A stretch of DNA of 64,000 nt from Clostridiales bacterium (GCA_004558025.1 SFEG01000007.1:4437-68436); one strand, 5' to 3'. Positions 15,419-24,055 are shown, counted from the first letter of the stretch. Notes: generated from the sequence alone by a model not told the origin. Numbers and translations: made by a program.

Positions 15419-16003
15419 ATGGAAACAGTCAGACCCAAAAAGGAAGACAGACGCGTAAGATACACAAAGCAGGCGATAAGAGACGGCTTTCTGCGACTGC
15501 TTGCCGAAAAGCCGATAGAGAAGATAAGCGTGACGGAGATATGCCGCGAGGCGGACATAAACCGCGGCACATTTTACGCGCATTACTCCGACCCATACGA
15601 GCTCAAGCACAGTCTTGAAGATCAGTTGTCCGAGGCCATGGAGCAGCGCCTGCGCGAAAGCGGCTCAAAGCGCCTCAACTCGCTTCAGACACTGCGGCTT
15701 TTGAAGGAAAATCAGGAGCTCTGCCGCGTCTTTGCCGGCCCCTACGGCGACCATGATGCGATGCTCAAGGTCATCGCGCGGCATGCAGACGCGTATCTCG
15801 AGCAGGAGATACTTGTTTTGGGCGAGATGAGCGATCAGCTGGCCGAGTGCCTGAAGGGACTTCTGGTATCGTCGATATCGACCGTCGTTAAGTACTGGCT
15901 CGATACCGGCATGAAGGCCGAGCCCGAGCGCGTGGCCTATGTGCTCGACACCTATTGCTTCAGCGGCATAAAAGGCTTTTTGGACGATAAAGACCGCTTC
16001 TGA
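15419..16003 (+). CDS. TetR/AcrR-family transcriptional regulator
   Basis: A 194-residue regulator with an N-terminal TetR helix-turn-helix (about 12-58: RVRYTKQAIRDGFLRLLAEK, ISVTEICREADINRGTFYAHY) and an all-helical C-terminal domain of the TetR_C type common in Firmicutes. ATG 15419 is favoured (AAGGAG 10 nt upstream; a GTG at 15413 would be too close). It stands alone between repeats and a lipoprotein gene transcribed the same way, so its targets cannot be assigned; the effector is unknown. Confidence 0.85.
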   Translation: METVRPKKEDRRVRYTKQAIRDGFLRLLAEKPIEKISVTEICREADINRGTFYAHYSDPYELKHSLEDQLSEAMEQRLRESGSKRLNSLQTLRLLKENQELCRVFAGPYGDHDAMLKVIARHADAYLEQEILVLGEMSDQLAECLKGLLVSSISTVVKYWLDTGMKAEPERVAYVLDTYCFSGIKGFLDDKDRF

Positions 16004-16113
16004 TTTACATAATGTGTGGATAACTTTGCTGAAAGTGTGCAAAACTCTTGCGTTTTAAGCGATTTGTTTTTGCTTTGTTAACAAATCGTTACCGTGTGAA
16101 AGGTTGAAGATAA

Positions 16114-17283
16114 ATGAAGAAGATAATTTCCGTGCTGCTTTGCTGTGTGATGCTGGGCGCCTTGTGCGCATGTCAGCACGGCGGCGATTATGAAAAGCGC
16201 ACGCCGGTGCCGCAGTTTGACATGATGGCAAGCTATAGCTTCGACGATGTGGATCTTAAAAACGACGACGGCGTTTCGTATTACCGCCAGAGCCTCGGCC
16301 GGGCCGAGATAAGCTCGAAGGACGAGCGCGCGGCGCAGCGCATAAACGCCTCACTTGCCGAGCTCTACGTCAAGTTCAAGGCCGACGCGGAGCACACCTG
16401 CCGTGTCGCCGAGGATCAGCACGACGGAGAAACGATCGAGCTGAGCTACTACTGCACGCCGAGCATCTCCCGCTGCGATACAAATGCCCTGAGCGTCGTG
16501 TTCGACATCTCGCAGGACGTCGGAGGTCTTCACGCCGACTACACGCGCGTAAGCCGCAGCTTCAATGCCGATACCGGCGAGCAGCTTACGCTTGCCGATA
16601 TGGCTCAGAACGAGGAGCAGCTCAAGACCTTCTTGAAAAACTACGTCGTCGGCCTTGCCGCCGGGGATAAGTACAAGGAAAACGGCGAGAGCATTCTGTT
16701 TGAAGATTTCGAGACGACAATAGGCGAGCTCGTCGACGCGGGCAGCAACTGGTATCTGAACGACGCGGGACTCGTCGTGTACGCAAATCCCTACGATATA
16801 GCGCCGTACAGCTGCGGCGTGCTGCTGTTTGAGATACCGTATTCCGTGCTCGAGGAGTTCATCGACGCCGATTTCATGCCCGTTGAGTACGAGGGCGATA
16901 ACGGCATGGTGCTCGCCGATGACGGCGATAAGCTCGATCGCGACAGCATCAATATCCTCGACACCGTGACGGTCGACGAGGAAGGGCAGAGCGTTGTGCT
17001 CTCGGCCGAGGAAACCGTGTACAACGTCAGGATCTACACCGAAAACCGCACCCTGTGGCAGCGCAATTACCTGACGACCGGCGAGGGCGTTGAGGTCAAA
17101 AGCTATATTCCCGACACGCAGGCGAACATCGCCGTCAGATATCAGCTGGCCGACGGAACGGAGATAATCCGCGGCATATTCCAAAGCGGCAACGACGGCT
17201 CGATAATCCTCATCGATCTCCAGACCGTCGACTCGTTCAACGCGCTCAGCACAATAGACGGCGACGAGGTCAGAAATTTCTGA
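16114..17283 (+). CDS. RsiV/DUF3298-like secreted lipoprotein
   Basis: A 389-residue exported lipoprotein: signal peptide MKKIISVLLCCVMLGALCAC with lipobox cysteine near 20. The body resembles the DUF4163/DUF3298 arrangement of RsiV and PdaC: a paired strand-helix region (DERAAQRINASLAELYVKFK ... LSVVFDISQDVGGLHADYTR) and the DUF3298 block (ADTGEQLTLADM, LVVYANPYDIAPYSCGVLLF, EIPYSVLEEF). A C-terminal beta-rich extension follows from about 270. In RsiV this domain binds lysozyme, but no sigma factor is adjacent, so a general envelope role is as much as can be said. The M24 peptidase gene follows after 14 nt. Confidence 0.75.
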   Translation: MKKIISVLLCCVMLGALCACQHGGDYEKRTPVPQFDMMASYSFDDVDLKNDDGVSYYRQSLGRAEISSKDERAAQRINASLAELYVKFKADAEHTCRVAEDQHDGETIELSYYCTPSISRCDTNALSVVFDISQDVGGLHADYTRVSRSFNADTGEQLTLADMAQNEEQLKTFLKNYVVGLAAGDKYKENGESILFEDFETTIGELVDAGSNWYLNDAGLVVYANPYDIAPYSCGVLLFEIPYSVLEEFIDADFMPVEYEGDNGMVLADDGDKLDRDSINILDTVTVDEEGQSVVLSAEETVYNVRIYTENRTLWQRNYLTTGEGVEVKSYIPDTQANIAVRYQLADGTEIIRGIFQSGNDGSIILIDLQTVDSFNALSTIDGDEVRNF

Positions 17284-17297
17284 TACGGAGGCGCACA

Positions 17298-18368
17298 GTG
17301 GAAAGACTTGCGAAAATTCGCGGCGGGCTCATTGATCTGGGGCTTGACGCGGTGCTGATAACCGATGAGCTCAACCAGCGCTACGCGACGGGCTTTGCCT
17401 TTACAGACGGCGCTGTGCTCATAACGCTCGACAGGGCGTTTCTCATAACCGACTCGCGCTATATCGAGGCGGCGGAAAAATGCGTTTCGCGCGATATAAC
17501 GCTGCGCATGTTCGGCGCGGGCAAGCGGCTTACGGAGCTTGTGCGCGAGGCGATAGCCGAGTGCGGCGTAAAAACGCTCGGAGCGGAGGAATATTCGCTC
17601 TCGCACGGGGCGTTTTTGGCATGGCAGAGAGCGCTGGGCACGGAGCTTCACCCCTGCCAGAGCCTGTTTAACTCTCTTCGCGCGTCCAAGGATGAGGCGG
17701 AGCAGCGCAGCATGCGCCGTGCGCAGGCGATAGCCGAAAAGGCTCTGGATGATGTTCTGAGCATCATCCGTCCGGGCGTCACCGAGCGCGACATAGCCGC
17801 CGAGATTACCTATCGGCTTTTAAAGCACGGCGGCGAGGGCAACAGCTTCGATCCAATCGCCGTGACGGGCGCAAACTCCAGCATGCCGCACGGCGTACCG
17901 TCGGACACCGTAGTGCGCGAGGGTGATTTTGTGACGATGGACTTCGGCTGCCTCAAGGACGGCTACTGCTCGGATATGACGCGCACCGTCGCCGTCGGCT
18001 ATGCGACCGACGAGATGAAAAACGTTTACGATATCGTGCTTCGCGCGCAGCTTGCCGGCATAGCCAAGGCTGCGGCCGGGGTCAGCGGCGCGGAGATAGA
18101 CGGTGCGGCGCGAAAGGTTATAGCCGACGCGGGCTACGGCGAATATTTCGGGCACAGCTTCGGCCACTCGCTGGGGCTTTATATCCACGAAAGCCCGGCC
18201 GCGGCTCCCTCGGTGAAAACGCCGATGCCGAACGGCGCTGTTATATCGGCAGAGCCGGGCATATATCTGCCGGGCAGATTCGGCGTCAGGATCGAGGATG
18301 TTCTCATTCTGCGCGAGGGCGGCTGCGAGGTCATAACGAAGGCAAACAAAGAGCTTGTTATTTTATAG
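17298..18368 (+). CDS. M24-family Xaa-Pro aminopeptidase (PepP/YqhT-like)
   Basis: A 356-residue aminopeptidase that removes N-terminal residues preceding proline, in the cytoplasm. Creatinase N-terminal domain 1-120, then the pita-bread fold with metal ligands visible in VTMDFGCLKDGYCSDMTRTV (two Asp), GHSFGHSLGLYIHE (His), SAEPGIYLPG (Glu) and VRIED (Glu). GTG start at 17298 after GGAGG. It lies in the conserved Firmicutes order peptidase - small membrane protein - efp, in which prolyl peptide handling sits beside the factor that relieves polyproline stalling. Confidence 0.92.
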   Translation: MERLAKIRGGLIDLGLDAVLITDELNQRYATGFAFTDGAVLITLDRAFLITDSRYIEAAEKCVSRDITLRMFGAGKRLTELVREAIAECGVKTLGAEEYSLSHGAFLAWQRALGTELHPCQSLFNSLRASKDEAEQRSMRRAQAIAEKALDDVLSIIRPGVTERDIAAEITYRLLKHGGEGNSFDPIAVTGANSSMPHGVPSDTVVREGDFVTMDFGCLKDGYCSDMTRTVAVGYATDEMKNVYDIVLRAQLAGIAKAAAGVSGAEIDGAARKVIADAGYGEYFGHSFGHSLGLYIHESPAAAPSVKTPMPNGAVISAEPGIYLPGRFGVRIEDVLILREGGCEVITKANKELVIL

Positions 18369-18381
18369 AGGAGAGAATATC

Positions 18382-18642
18382 ATGGCAAAGGGAAAAAAGA
18401 AAGAAAAGAAACTTAACTTCTCGCTCACTCCGTTTCTGTACATCGGCTTTGTGATCGTTTGCGCGACGGCGCTGCTGCAAAGCTTCGTTCCGAATTTCCC
18501 CGAGGGACTGCGGAACATCCTGTACATAATCGGAGTTTTGGCAATGGTTGTGTATATGTTCCAGATCGCGTTTGAAAAACGCACCGGAAAACGCGAAAAT
18601 GACGTTCCGGCAAAGGAAAACAAGAGCAAAAACAGAAAATAA
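18382..18642 (+). CDS. Small two-helix membrane protein between pepP and efp
   Basis: 86 residues: lysine-rich start (MAKGKKKEKKLNFSLTPFLY), two membrane helices (about 16-34 and 44-62) and a charged tail. ATG at 18382 is preceded by AGAGGAG. No characterised family is recognised; it sits in the peptidase-efp interval and is probably co-transcribed with the peptidase (13 nt gap). Confidence 0.7.
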   Translation: MAKGKKKEKKLNFSLTPFLYIGFVIVCATALLQSFVPNFPEGLRNILYIIGVLAMVVYMFQIAFEKRTGKRENDVPAKENKSKNRK

Positions 18643-18644
18643 TC

Positions 18645-18673
18645 TTGCAATATGACGTAATTTAATGTAAACT
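18645..18673 (+). promoter_or_regulatory. Possible promoter of efp
   Basis: TTGCAA (18645-18650), 17-bp spacer, TAAACT (18668-18673), about 50 nt before the efp start. Confidence 0.4.
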
Positions 18674-18726
18674 ATTAAGGCTATAGACAAATTTAATTTT
18701 AGACTTCACATAGGAGGACAATCCAT

Positions 18727-19290
18727 ATGCCTATTACAGCAGGTGATTTCAGAAACGGTGTTACCTTTGAGATGGACGGCCAGGTCATGCAGGTCGTCTC
18801 CTTCCAGCACGTCAAGCCAGGCAAGGGCGCGGCCTTCGTCCGCACCAAGATGAAGAACGTTATAACCGGCGCAGTCACCGAAACTTCCTTTAACCCCACC
18901 GCAAAGTTCGAGACCGCTACCGTCGAGCGCAAGACCATGGAATACAGCTACAACGACGGCAGCCTTTACTACTTCATGGATCCCGAGACCTATGAGCTCG
19001 AGCCCGTTGACGAGTCCAACCTCGGCGACAGCTTCAAGTTCGTAAAGGAAAATATGGAGTGCACCATATACTCCTACAAGGGCAAGGTCTTCAACGTCGA
19101 GCCGCCCTTCTTCGTCGACCTCGTCGTTACCGACACCGACCCCGGCTTCGCAGGCAACACCGCGACCAACGCGACCAAGCCCGCAACTCTCGAGACCGGC
19201 GCAGAGGTCAAGGTTCCCCTCTTTATCGAGCCCGGTGAGAAAATCCAGATCGACACCCGCACCGGCGAGTACCTCAGCCGCTCCAAGTAA
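18727..19290 (+). CDS. efp: Translation elongation factor P
   Basis: A 187-residue EF-P, which binds ribosomes stalled on consecutive prolines and promotes peptide-bond formation. Three beta-barrel domains; the tip loop of domain I reads [14 protein letters not shown], with the lysine (about 34) that is modified in many bacteria. The C-terminal family signature ([20 protein letters not shown]) is intact. AGGAGG precedes the ATG. The stop codon is followed at once by a family-A end (TAATTTTAGAGGCGC). No efp-modifying enzyme is in the window. Confidence 0.96.
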   Translation: MPITAGDFRNGVTFEMDGQVMQVVSFQHVKPGKGAAFVRTKMKNVITGAVTETSFNPTAKFETATVERKTMEYSYNDGSLYYFMDPETYELEPVDESNLGDSFKFVKENMECTIYSYKGKVFNVEPPFFVDLVVTDTDPGFAGNTATNATKPATLETGAEVKVPLFIEPGEKIQIDTRTGEYLSRSK

Positions 19291-19416
19291 TTTTAGAGGC
19301 GCATTGACGCTGTACCTATACGGTGATTGCCGGTGCCCGGTGTCGTGATTGCCGACTAAACCGGTAAACTGCCGCATACCGGCAGCGCACAGCAAGTTTT
19401 GCGGCGCATCTACATT
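19291..19416. repeat. Family-A repeat, left end
   Basis: TTTTAGAGGCGCATTGACGC, TACCTATACGGTGATTGCCG, GTGCCCGGTGTCGTGATTGC, AAACCGGTAAACTGCCGC. It starts at the base after the efp stop codon; the right end is replaced by a family-D unit. Confidence 0.8.
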
Positions 19417-19465
19417 GGCGCCTCTGCGTAAGGGGAGCTGTCAGCGAAGCTGACTGAGGGGTCGC
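19417..19465. repeat. Family-D repeat
   Basis: GCGCCTCTGCGTAAGGGGAG then CTGTCAGCGAAGCTGACTGA and GGGGTCGC. Near-identical to 20130-20181, 0.7 kb away. Confidence 0.75.
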
Positions 19466-19511
19466 TTTTTCGCGCACAGCTATGAATTCGCGCAACCAAA
19501 GGAGTTATTTA

Positions 19512-19970
19512 ATGACAGTTAGTGAAAAAGTAGCATATCTGAAGGGTCTTGCCGACGGACTCGGCATAAAGGACAGCACAAACGAGGGAAAGCTCATGCT
19601 CGCCGTCATCGACGTGCTTGAGTCCATGGCCGACGATCTTGAAGCCGTCGACGCTCACGCAAAGGACCTTTCCGACAGCATCAGCGACATCAACGAGGAC
19701 ATGGAATACCTCGAGGATCTCTGCATCGGCGATATTGACGACGATGACGAGGGCTACGATGAAGTCGATGTTGAGGATGATGCCGACGTGCCTTGCACCG
19801 GCTGCTGCGGCAGCTGCGGCGACGAGCAGGAGTATGAAGTCACCTGCCCCAAGTGCGGCGAGACCATCACCGTTTTCGAGGAGGATCTCGACTTCGGCTC
19901 GATCCGCTGCCCCAAGTGCGACGCGGAGCTTGAGTTCGACATGAGCTCCGACGACGGCGAGGATAAGTGA
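19512..19970 (+). CDS. CD1247 N-terminal domain, zinc-ribbon protein
   Basis: A 152-residue, strongly acidic protein. N-terminal helix-rich domain (VSEKVAYLKGLADGLGI, ESMADDLEAVDAHAKDLSDS) matches the CD1247 N-terminal domain found in many Clostridia; an Asp/Glu-rich linker contains CTGCCGSCG; then a rubredoxin-like zinc ribbon CPKCGETI ... IRCPKCDAEL. Function unknown; the ribbon suggests nucleic-acid or protein contacts. ATG 19512 is chosen because AAAGGAG lies 8 nt upstream (19498-19504). It is monocistronic, ended by a strong terminator that also carries a family-A end. Confidence 0.8.
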   Translation: MTVSEKVAYLKGLADGLGIKDSTNEGKLMLAVIDVLESMADDLEAVDAHAKDLSDSISDINEDMEYLEDLCIGDIDDDDEGYDEVDVEDDADVPCTGCCGSCGDEQEYEVTCPKCGETITVFEEDLDFGSIRCPKCDAELEFDMSSDDGEDK

Positions 19971-19980
19971 ATAAAACGCA

Positions 19981-20010
19981 AAAAAAGGACGGTCGACGGC
20001 CGTCCTTTTT
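19981..20010 (+). terminator. Intrinsic terminator fused to a family-A end
   Basis: AAAGGACGG / CCGTCCTTT stem, then TTTTTAGTGGCG: the U-tract and the repeat start are the same bases. Confidence 0.85.
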
Positions 20011-20129
20011 AGTGGCGCATTGACGCACCTACGGATACGCATATTGCAGTAGCCCGGTGTCGAAAGTGCGGAGAAAACCGAAAAACTGCCGCATCCCGAT
20101 AATGCGCTGTAAATTTTGCTCCATTCCCA
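20006..20129. repeat. Family-A repeat, left end
   Basis: TTTTTAGTGGCGCATTGACG, CGGATACGCATATTGCAGTA, GCCCGGTGTCGAAAGTGCGG, AAACTGCCGCATCCC. The right end is replaced by a family-D unit, as at 19291. Confidence 0.85.
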
Positions 20130-20181
20130 TTGGCTCCCTCTGCGTAAGGGGAGCTGTCGACGAAGTCGACTGAGGGGTCGC
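20130..20181. repeat. Family-D repeat
   Basis: TGGCTCCCTCTGCGTAAGGG, GAGCTGTCGACGAAGTCGAC, TGAGGGGTCGC. A partial family-B word (CAGCCGACGGATGATGTG) follows at about 20211. Confidence 0.75.
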
Positions 20182-20257
20182 TGTGCGAGGTGTTGTTCTG
20201 ATTCAGTGTAGCAGCCGACGGATGATGTGTAATTCAATTCGCGCGGCTATCCGCTAT

Positions 20258-20449
20258 CTACTCATCAACACGGCTTATCTCGCGTATATTCCTTTCAAAC
20301 TTGCTGCGCGGTCCCATGACCTCGTGGCCGCAGCCGAGGCAGCGGAGCTTGAAGTCCGCGCCGATACGCAGCACCTGCCAGCGCTTCTCGCCGCAGGGGT
20401 GCGCTTTTTTCATGGTCAGCACATCGCCGACGCGTATGTCCATTGGCAT
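20258..20449 (-). CDS. DUF951 protein
   Basis: A 63-residue DUF951 protein: DIRVGDVLTMKKAHPCGEKRW, then IGADFKLRCLGCGHEVMGPR and KFERNIREI. The two cysteine sites (PCG, CLGC) may bind zinc; the family is often found near DNA-metabolism genes but has no proven role. Start ATG 20449 has GAGGTG 6 nt upstream; a GTG at 20458 is an alternative. It follows rarA with a gap of about 10 nt, so the two form an operon. Confidence 0.85.
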   Translation of the reverse strand: MPMDIRVGDVLTMKKAHPCGEKRWQVLRIGADFKLRCLGCGHEVMGPRSKFERNIREISRVDE

Positions 20450-20459
20450 GGTCTGCACC

Positions 20460-21719
20460 TCACTTTTTTATCTCGTCCCAGTATTTTTTGGCGGTTTGCT
20501 CGAGCTTGTTGTCGCCGTATTCGTAGTATCGCGCGCCCTTGAGCGCGTCGGGCAGGTACTGCTGGCGCACCCAGTGATTGGGGTAGCTGTGCGGGTATTT
20601 ATAGCCCTGCTCGCGCTCGAAGCCCGTGCCGTCGGCGTGGACGTTCTGCAGCTCGCGCGGCGGCGGACCGCTCTTCCCGGCGCGAACGTCGGCCACAGCG
20701 GCATCGATGGCCATGACGCCGCTGTTTGATTTCGGCGCGGTGGCAAGGAAAATGACCGCCTCGGCCAGCGGCAGCCGCGCCTCCGGCAGACCGAGCTGAA
20801 GCGCGGAGTCGACACAGGCCTTGACGATGGGCACGGCCTGCGGATAGGCAAGGCCTATATCCTCGCTTGCCGAGCACAGTATCCTGCGGCACGCGCCGAT
20901 AAGGTCTCCTGCCTCCAGAAGCCGCGCGAGATAGTGCAGCGCAGCGTCGGGATCCGAGCCGCGCAGCGACTTCATAAGCGCCGACAGTGCGTCGTAGTGC
21001 TCATCTCCGTCGCGGTCATAGCGCATCGAGCTTTTCTGGGTGACGGTCTTCGTATCGTCAAGGCTTATGTGCACCGTATCGCCGTCAACTTCGCCGGCCG
21101 TGAACAGCAGCTCCACGGCGTTTAACGCCTTGCGCACGTCGCCGCCGCAGGCCTGACTTATCCGCTGCACGACGCCCGGTTCGAGCTCCGGCGTTTTGCC
21201 CTCGCGCTCGGCGAGAATATTGAACGCGCGCACAACGGCGGGCTCCGCCTCCTTCGGGGTCACGGGCTTGAACTCGAACACCGTCGAGCGGCTCAAAATT
21301 GCGCCGAACACGCAGAAATACGGGTTTTCCGTCGTTGACGCGATGAGCGTGATGCGCCCGTCCTCGATAAACTCCAGCAGCGATTGCTGCTGCTTTTTGT
21401 TGAAGTACTGTATCTCGTCGAGATACAGCAGCACGCCGCCGGGAGTCAGCAGCGTATCGAGCTCGGCGATGATCTCTTTAATATCGGCAAGCCCGGCGGT
21501 CGTCGCATTTAGCTTGCGCAGGGTGCGGTTGGTCTTTTCCGCGATTATGCGCGCGACGGTGGTCTTTCCCGTGCCCGACGGGCCATAGAATATCATGTTG
21601 GGTATGCTGCCGCTTTCGACTATGCGCCGCAGCAGGCCGCGCTGCCCGAGTATATGCTTCTGGCCGACAACGTCGTCGAGGCTGTGCGGCCTTATTTCGT
21701 CTGCAAGAGGCTTGTACAT
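20460..21719 (-). CDS. rarA: Replication-associated recombination protein A (RarA/MgsA) AAA+ ATPase
   Basis: A 419-residue AAA+ ATPase acting at stalled replication forks. Walker A GPSGTGKTTV near 47, Walker B LLYLDEIQYFNKKQQ near 100, sensor 1 STTENPYFCV and arginine finger region SRSTVFEF; C-terminal MgsA domain with DALSALMKSLRGSDPDAALHY, AMDAAVADVRAGKSGPPPRELQN and PYHPNHWV-type end (KYPHSYPNHWVRQQYLP). ATG 21719 is preceded by GGAGG; upstream in-frame codons lack a ribosome site. It is divergent from nth and followed by the DUF951 gene. Confidence 0.95.
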   Translation of the reverse strand: MYKPLADEIRPHSLDDVVGQKHILGQRGLLRRIVESGSIPNMIFYGPSGTGKTTVARIIAEKTNRTLRKLNATTAGLADIKEIIAELDTLLTPGGVLLYLDEIQYFNKKQQQSLLEFIEDGRITLIASTTENPYFCVFGAILSRSTVFEFKPVTPKEAEPAVVRAFNILAEREGKTPELEPGVVQRISQACGGDVRKALNAVELLFTAGEVDGDTVHISLDDTKTVTQKSSMRYDRDGDEHYDALSALMKSLRGSDPDAALHYLARLLEAGDLIGACRRILCSASEDIGLAYPQAVPIVKACVDSALQLGLPEARLPLAEAVIFLATAPKSNSGVMAIDAAVADVRAGKSGPPPRELQNVHADGTGFEREQGYKYPHSYPNHWVRQQYLPDALKGARYYEYGDNKLEQTAKKYWDEIKK

Positions 21720-21810
21720 TTGCGTTCCTCCGGAAAATGTCGAGATCGGCCGCATTTTAAGTGGCGCAGCGGCCGAGGCTGTGTTAAAATACCGTGAAGA
21801 GGTGATATTT

Positions 21811-22452
21811 ATGCGCACAAAGCAGCAGGTTCTGGAGATAGTCCGGCTTTTGGAGGAGGCTTATCCCCTGGCCGATTGTACGCTTGATTATAAAAAGGAT
21901 TATGAACTTCTGTTTTCGGTGCGCCTTGCCGCACAGTGCACGGATGCACGCGTAAACGAGATAACGCCCGCGCTGTTTGAGCGCTTTCCGACGCTCGAGA
22001 GCTTTGCCGAGGCCGATGTCGAAGAGGTGGAGCGGTATGTCCACTCCTGCGGCTTTTACAGAGCAAAGGCACGCGACATCGTGGGCGCTGCGCAGATGAT
22101 AATGCGCGATTTCGGAGGCAAGGTGCCGGGGAATATGGACGATCTGTTAAAGCTGCCCGGCGTCGGGCGCAAGACCGCGAACCTAATTCTCGGCGATATC
22201 TTCAATGTTCCCGGCTCGACGGTCGTGGATACGCACTGCATCCGCATATCGAACCGCCTCGGGCTCGTCGACAATCTCAAGGAGCCCGCGAAGATCGAGC
22301 AGGAGCTGCGCAGGCAGCTTCCGCCGGAGAAGAGCTCCGACTTCTGCCATCGCATCGTGCTGCACGGCCGCGCCGTCTGCACGGCGCGCAAGCCCGCCTG
22401 TGAGGACTGCACATTGCGCCGCGTCTGCCAATTCGCCGAGCAGAAAGACTGA
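21811..22452 (+). CDS. nth: Endonuclease III
   Basis: A 213-residue DNA glycosylase/AP lyase that excises oxidised pyrimidines. Helix-hairpin-helix LPGVGRKTANLIL with the catalytic Lys near 120, catalytic Asp in TVVDTHCIRISNRLG near 138, and the C-terminal [4Fe-4S] loop C-x6-C-x2-C-x5-C (CTARKPACEDCTLRRVC). ATG 21811 follows GAAGAGGTG. Divergent from rarA with about 90 bp between them; both belong to DNA repair. A family-A repeat lies 35 nt after the stop. Confidence 0.96.
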   Translation: MRTKQQVLEIVRLLEEAYPLADCTLDYKKDYELLFSVRLAAQCTDARVNEITPALFERFPTLESFAEADVEEVERYVHSCGFYRAKARDIVGAAQMIMRDFGGKVPGNMDDLLKLPGVGRKTANLILGDIFNVPGSTVVDTHCIRISNRLGLVDNLKEPAKIEQELRRQLPPEKSSDFCHRIVLHGRAVCTARKPACEDCTLRRVCQFAEQKD

Positions 22453-22487
22453 AATAATTATAGCCTAAGCGGCTTGCGTTTTCAATC

Positions 22488-22709
22488 TTTTTAGAGGCTT
22501 TTCAGAGGCGCTTTGGGGCTATACGCACTTTGCGCTTGCCCGGCGTCGGATCAATGGTGAAAACCGGTTTTGCATCGCACTGCGGCACTGCGCCGCCGCA
22601 TTGTAGGGAATGGGCTTGCCCGTTCCGCTTGTGAGGTTTTTTTCGCATTTTCCGGTCGGGATACCGAAAAAAATGTATAAGAAAGGCGTTGATGCGCTAT
22701 TAAAAAAAT
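22488..22709. repeat. Family-A repeat, with nested family-C palindrome
   Basis: Left end TTTTTAGAGGCTTTTCAGAG and GGCGC; interior family-C unit in inverted orientation at 22603-22626 (GTAGGGAATGGGCTTGCCCG TTCC); right end GTTGATGCGCTATTAAAAAA. The right end runs into the first codons of the YkvI-like gene. Confidence 0.7.
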
Positions 22710-22722
22710 AGGGTGTCTAAAT

Positions 22723-23760
22723 TTGGGGCTGGCGTTTGCCGGCTGCTTTTTGGGAGCGGGCTACGTCTCCGGGCAGGAGCTGTGGCAGTTTTTCGGCTCG
22801 TTCGGCATAAAGGGCACGGCGGGACTGCTGCTGGCGGTCGGCCTGCTGTTTTTGACGGGCGTTGTGATGATCCTGCTCGGCCGCATCACGGGTCTTAAGG
22901 AGATCGACAAGCTAGTCGTGAGCCGCGACGTGCCGATCCTGAGATACGCGGTTACGATACTCGAGCTGCTGTTTCTGTTCGGTGTGGGCACGATCATGTC
23001 CGCGGGCATCGGCGCGCTTTTGAATCAGCTGCTCGGCTTTGCGCCGTTTGTCGGCTCGGCGGTGTTCATCGCGCTCGTGGCGCTGGTGTCGCTGGCGGGA
23101 TTTTCGGGTATGGTCTCGGCCTTCTCGGCGACGGTTCCGATCCTGTCGGTCGTAACGCTCGTGTTCGGCATCATGAGCGTGTGTGAAAACGGCGTCGTTT
23201 TGCCGGAGACCGCCGGCGGCAGCAATCCGCTCATGAGCTCGTGGGTCATAGCGGCGGTGAGCTTTGCCTGCTATAACGTCTTCGGCAGCATCGCCATGAT
23301 AGCGCCGCTCGGCCCGTACATAAAAAGCAGAAAAGCTGCCGTCGGCGGCATCGCTGTCGGCGCGTGCGTGCTGCTGCTGATAGCGGGGAGCGTCCTCGTG
23401 TCCGTATCGGCCGCGCCGGAAACGGCCTCGGCGGAGCTTCCGATGCTCGCGCTGGCGCAGGGCCGCGGCGCAGTCTGGGGCTATGTCTACGGCGTGCTGC
23501 TCCTGCTTGCGATGTTCGGAACGGCGCTGTCGAGCCTTGTTGCGTTCGTGAGCATGCTCGCCGCCAAGTCCGAGCGCATATCGCGGCGCAAAAAGCCGTT
23601 CACCGCGCTGTGCGCCCTGTGCATGTTCCTCGGCAGTCTCTTCGGCTTCGGCGACCTCATCGGCGTCGTGTACCCCATATTCGGATATTGCAGCAGCGTC
23701 TTCATCGTGCTCATGGCCGCACACTATTTTAAAGCTTCCAAAACCGCCGAGAGCAGATAA
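22723..23760 (+). CDS. YkvI-like APC-superfamily membrane transporter
   Basis: A protein of at least 345 residues with about ten membrane helices, similar to Bacillus YkvI. The N-terminal GAGYVSGQELWQFFGSFG matches the unwound first helix of LeuT-fold carriers. Substrate unknown (small amine or amino acid plausible). The start is unclear: the frame is open from 22693, the family N-terminus (KKIGCLNLGLAFAGCFLGAG) begins at about 22702, but no ATG/GTG exists. TTG 22723 would cut the first helix; ATT 22699, within the repeat end, would give the full length. The repeat seems to have replaced the native start region, so expression is doubtful. Confidence 0.75.
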   Translation: MGLAFAGCFLGAGYVSGQELWQFFGSFGIKGTAGLLLAVGLLFLTGVVMILLGRITGLKEIDKLVVSRDVPILRYAVTILELLFLFGVGTIMSAGIGALLNQLLGFAPFVGSAVFIALVALVSLAGFSGMVSAFSATVPILSVVTLVFGIMSVCENGVVLPETAGGSNPLMSSWVIAAVSFACYNVFGSIAMIAPLGPYIKSRKAAVGGIAVGACVLLLIAGSVLVSVSAAPETASAELPMLALAQGRGAVWGYVYGVLLLLAMFGTALSSLVAFVSMLAAKSERISRRKKPFTALCALCMFLGSLFGFGDLIGVVYPIFGYCSSVFIVLMAAHYFKASKTAESR

Positions 23761-23797
23761 GCTCACTTTCTCCCCGGCAAACAGAAGAGGTATTGCA

Positions 23798-23931
23798 ATG
23801 GACTACATCGACAGACTGAGGGCGCTTCGGGAGGATAATGACCTTACGCAGACTGAGGTCGCGGATTATCTGGGCACATCACAGACAATGATGCCCGCTA
23901 TGAGCGCAGGGCGAGCTTGAAAACAAAATGA
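23798..23931 (+). pseudogene. Remnant XRE-family helix-turn-helix gene
   Basis: ATG 23798 encodes MDYIDRLRALREDNDLTQTE and VADYLGTSQTM, a typical Cro/C1 helix-turn-helix start, then the frame breaks: the expected RYERRASLK appears in a neighbouring frame (about 23893-23931). The domain is cut after about 45 residues. A decayed regulator, possibly from a mobile element. Confidence 0.55.
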
Positions 23932-24055
23932 TATTTTATAGTTTCTAAAGTTATTGCAAATAAATAAACCAAATTTCTAATGTTATTTTAATCTTTTTCC
24001 TTTATAGTGATTATCGGAGTTGGGAGACTCAAAACTGCAAAGGAGGAAGAAAAGC

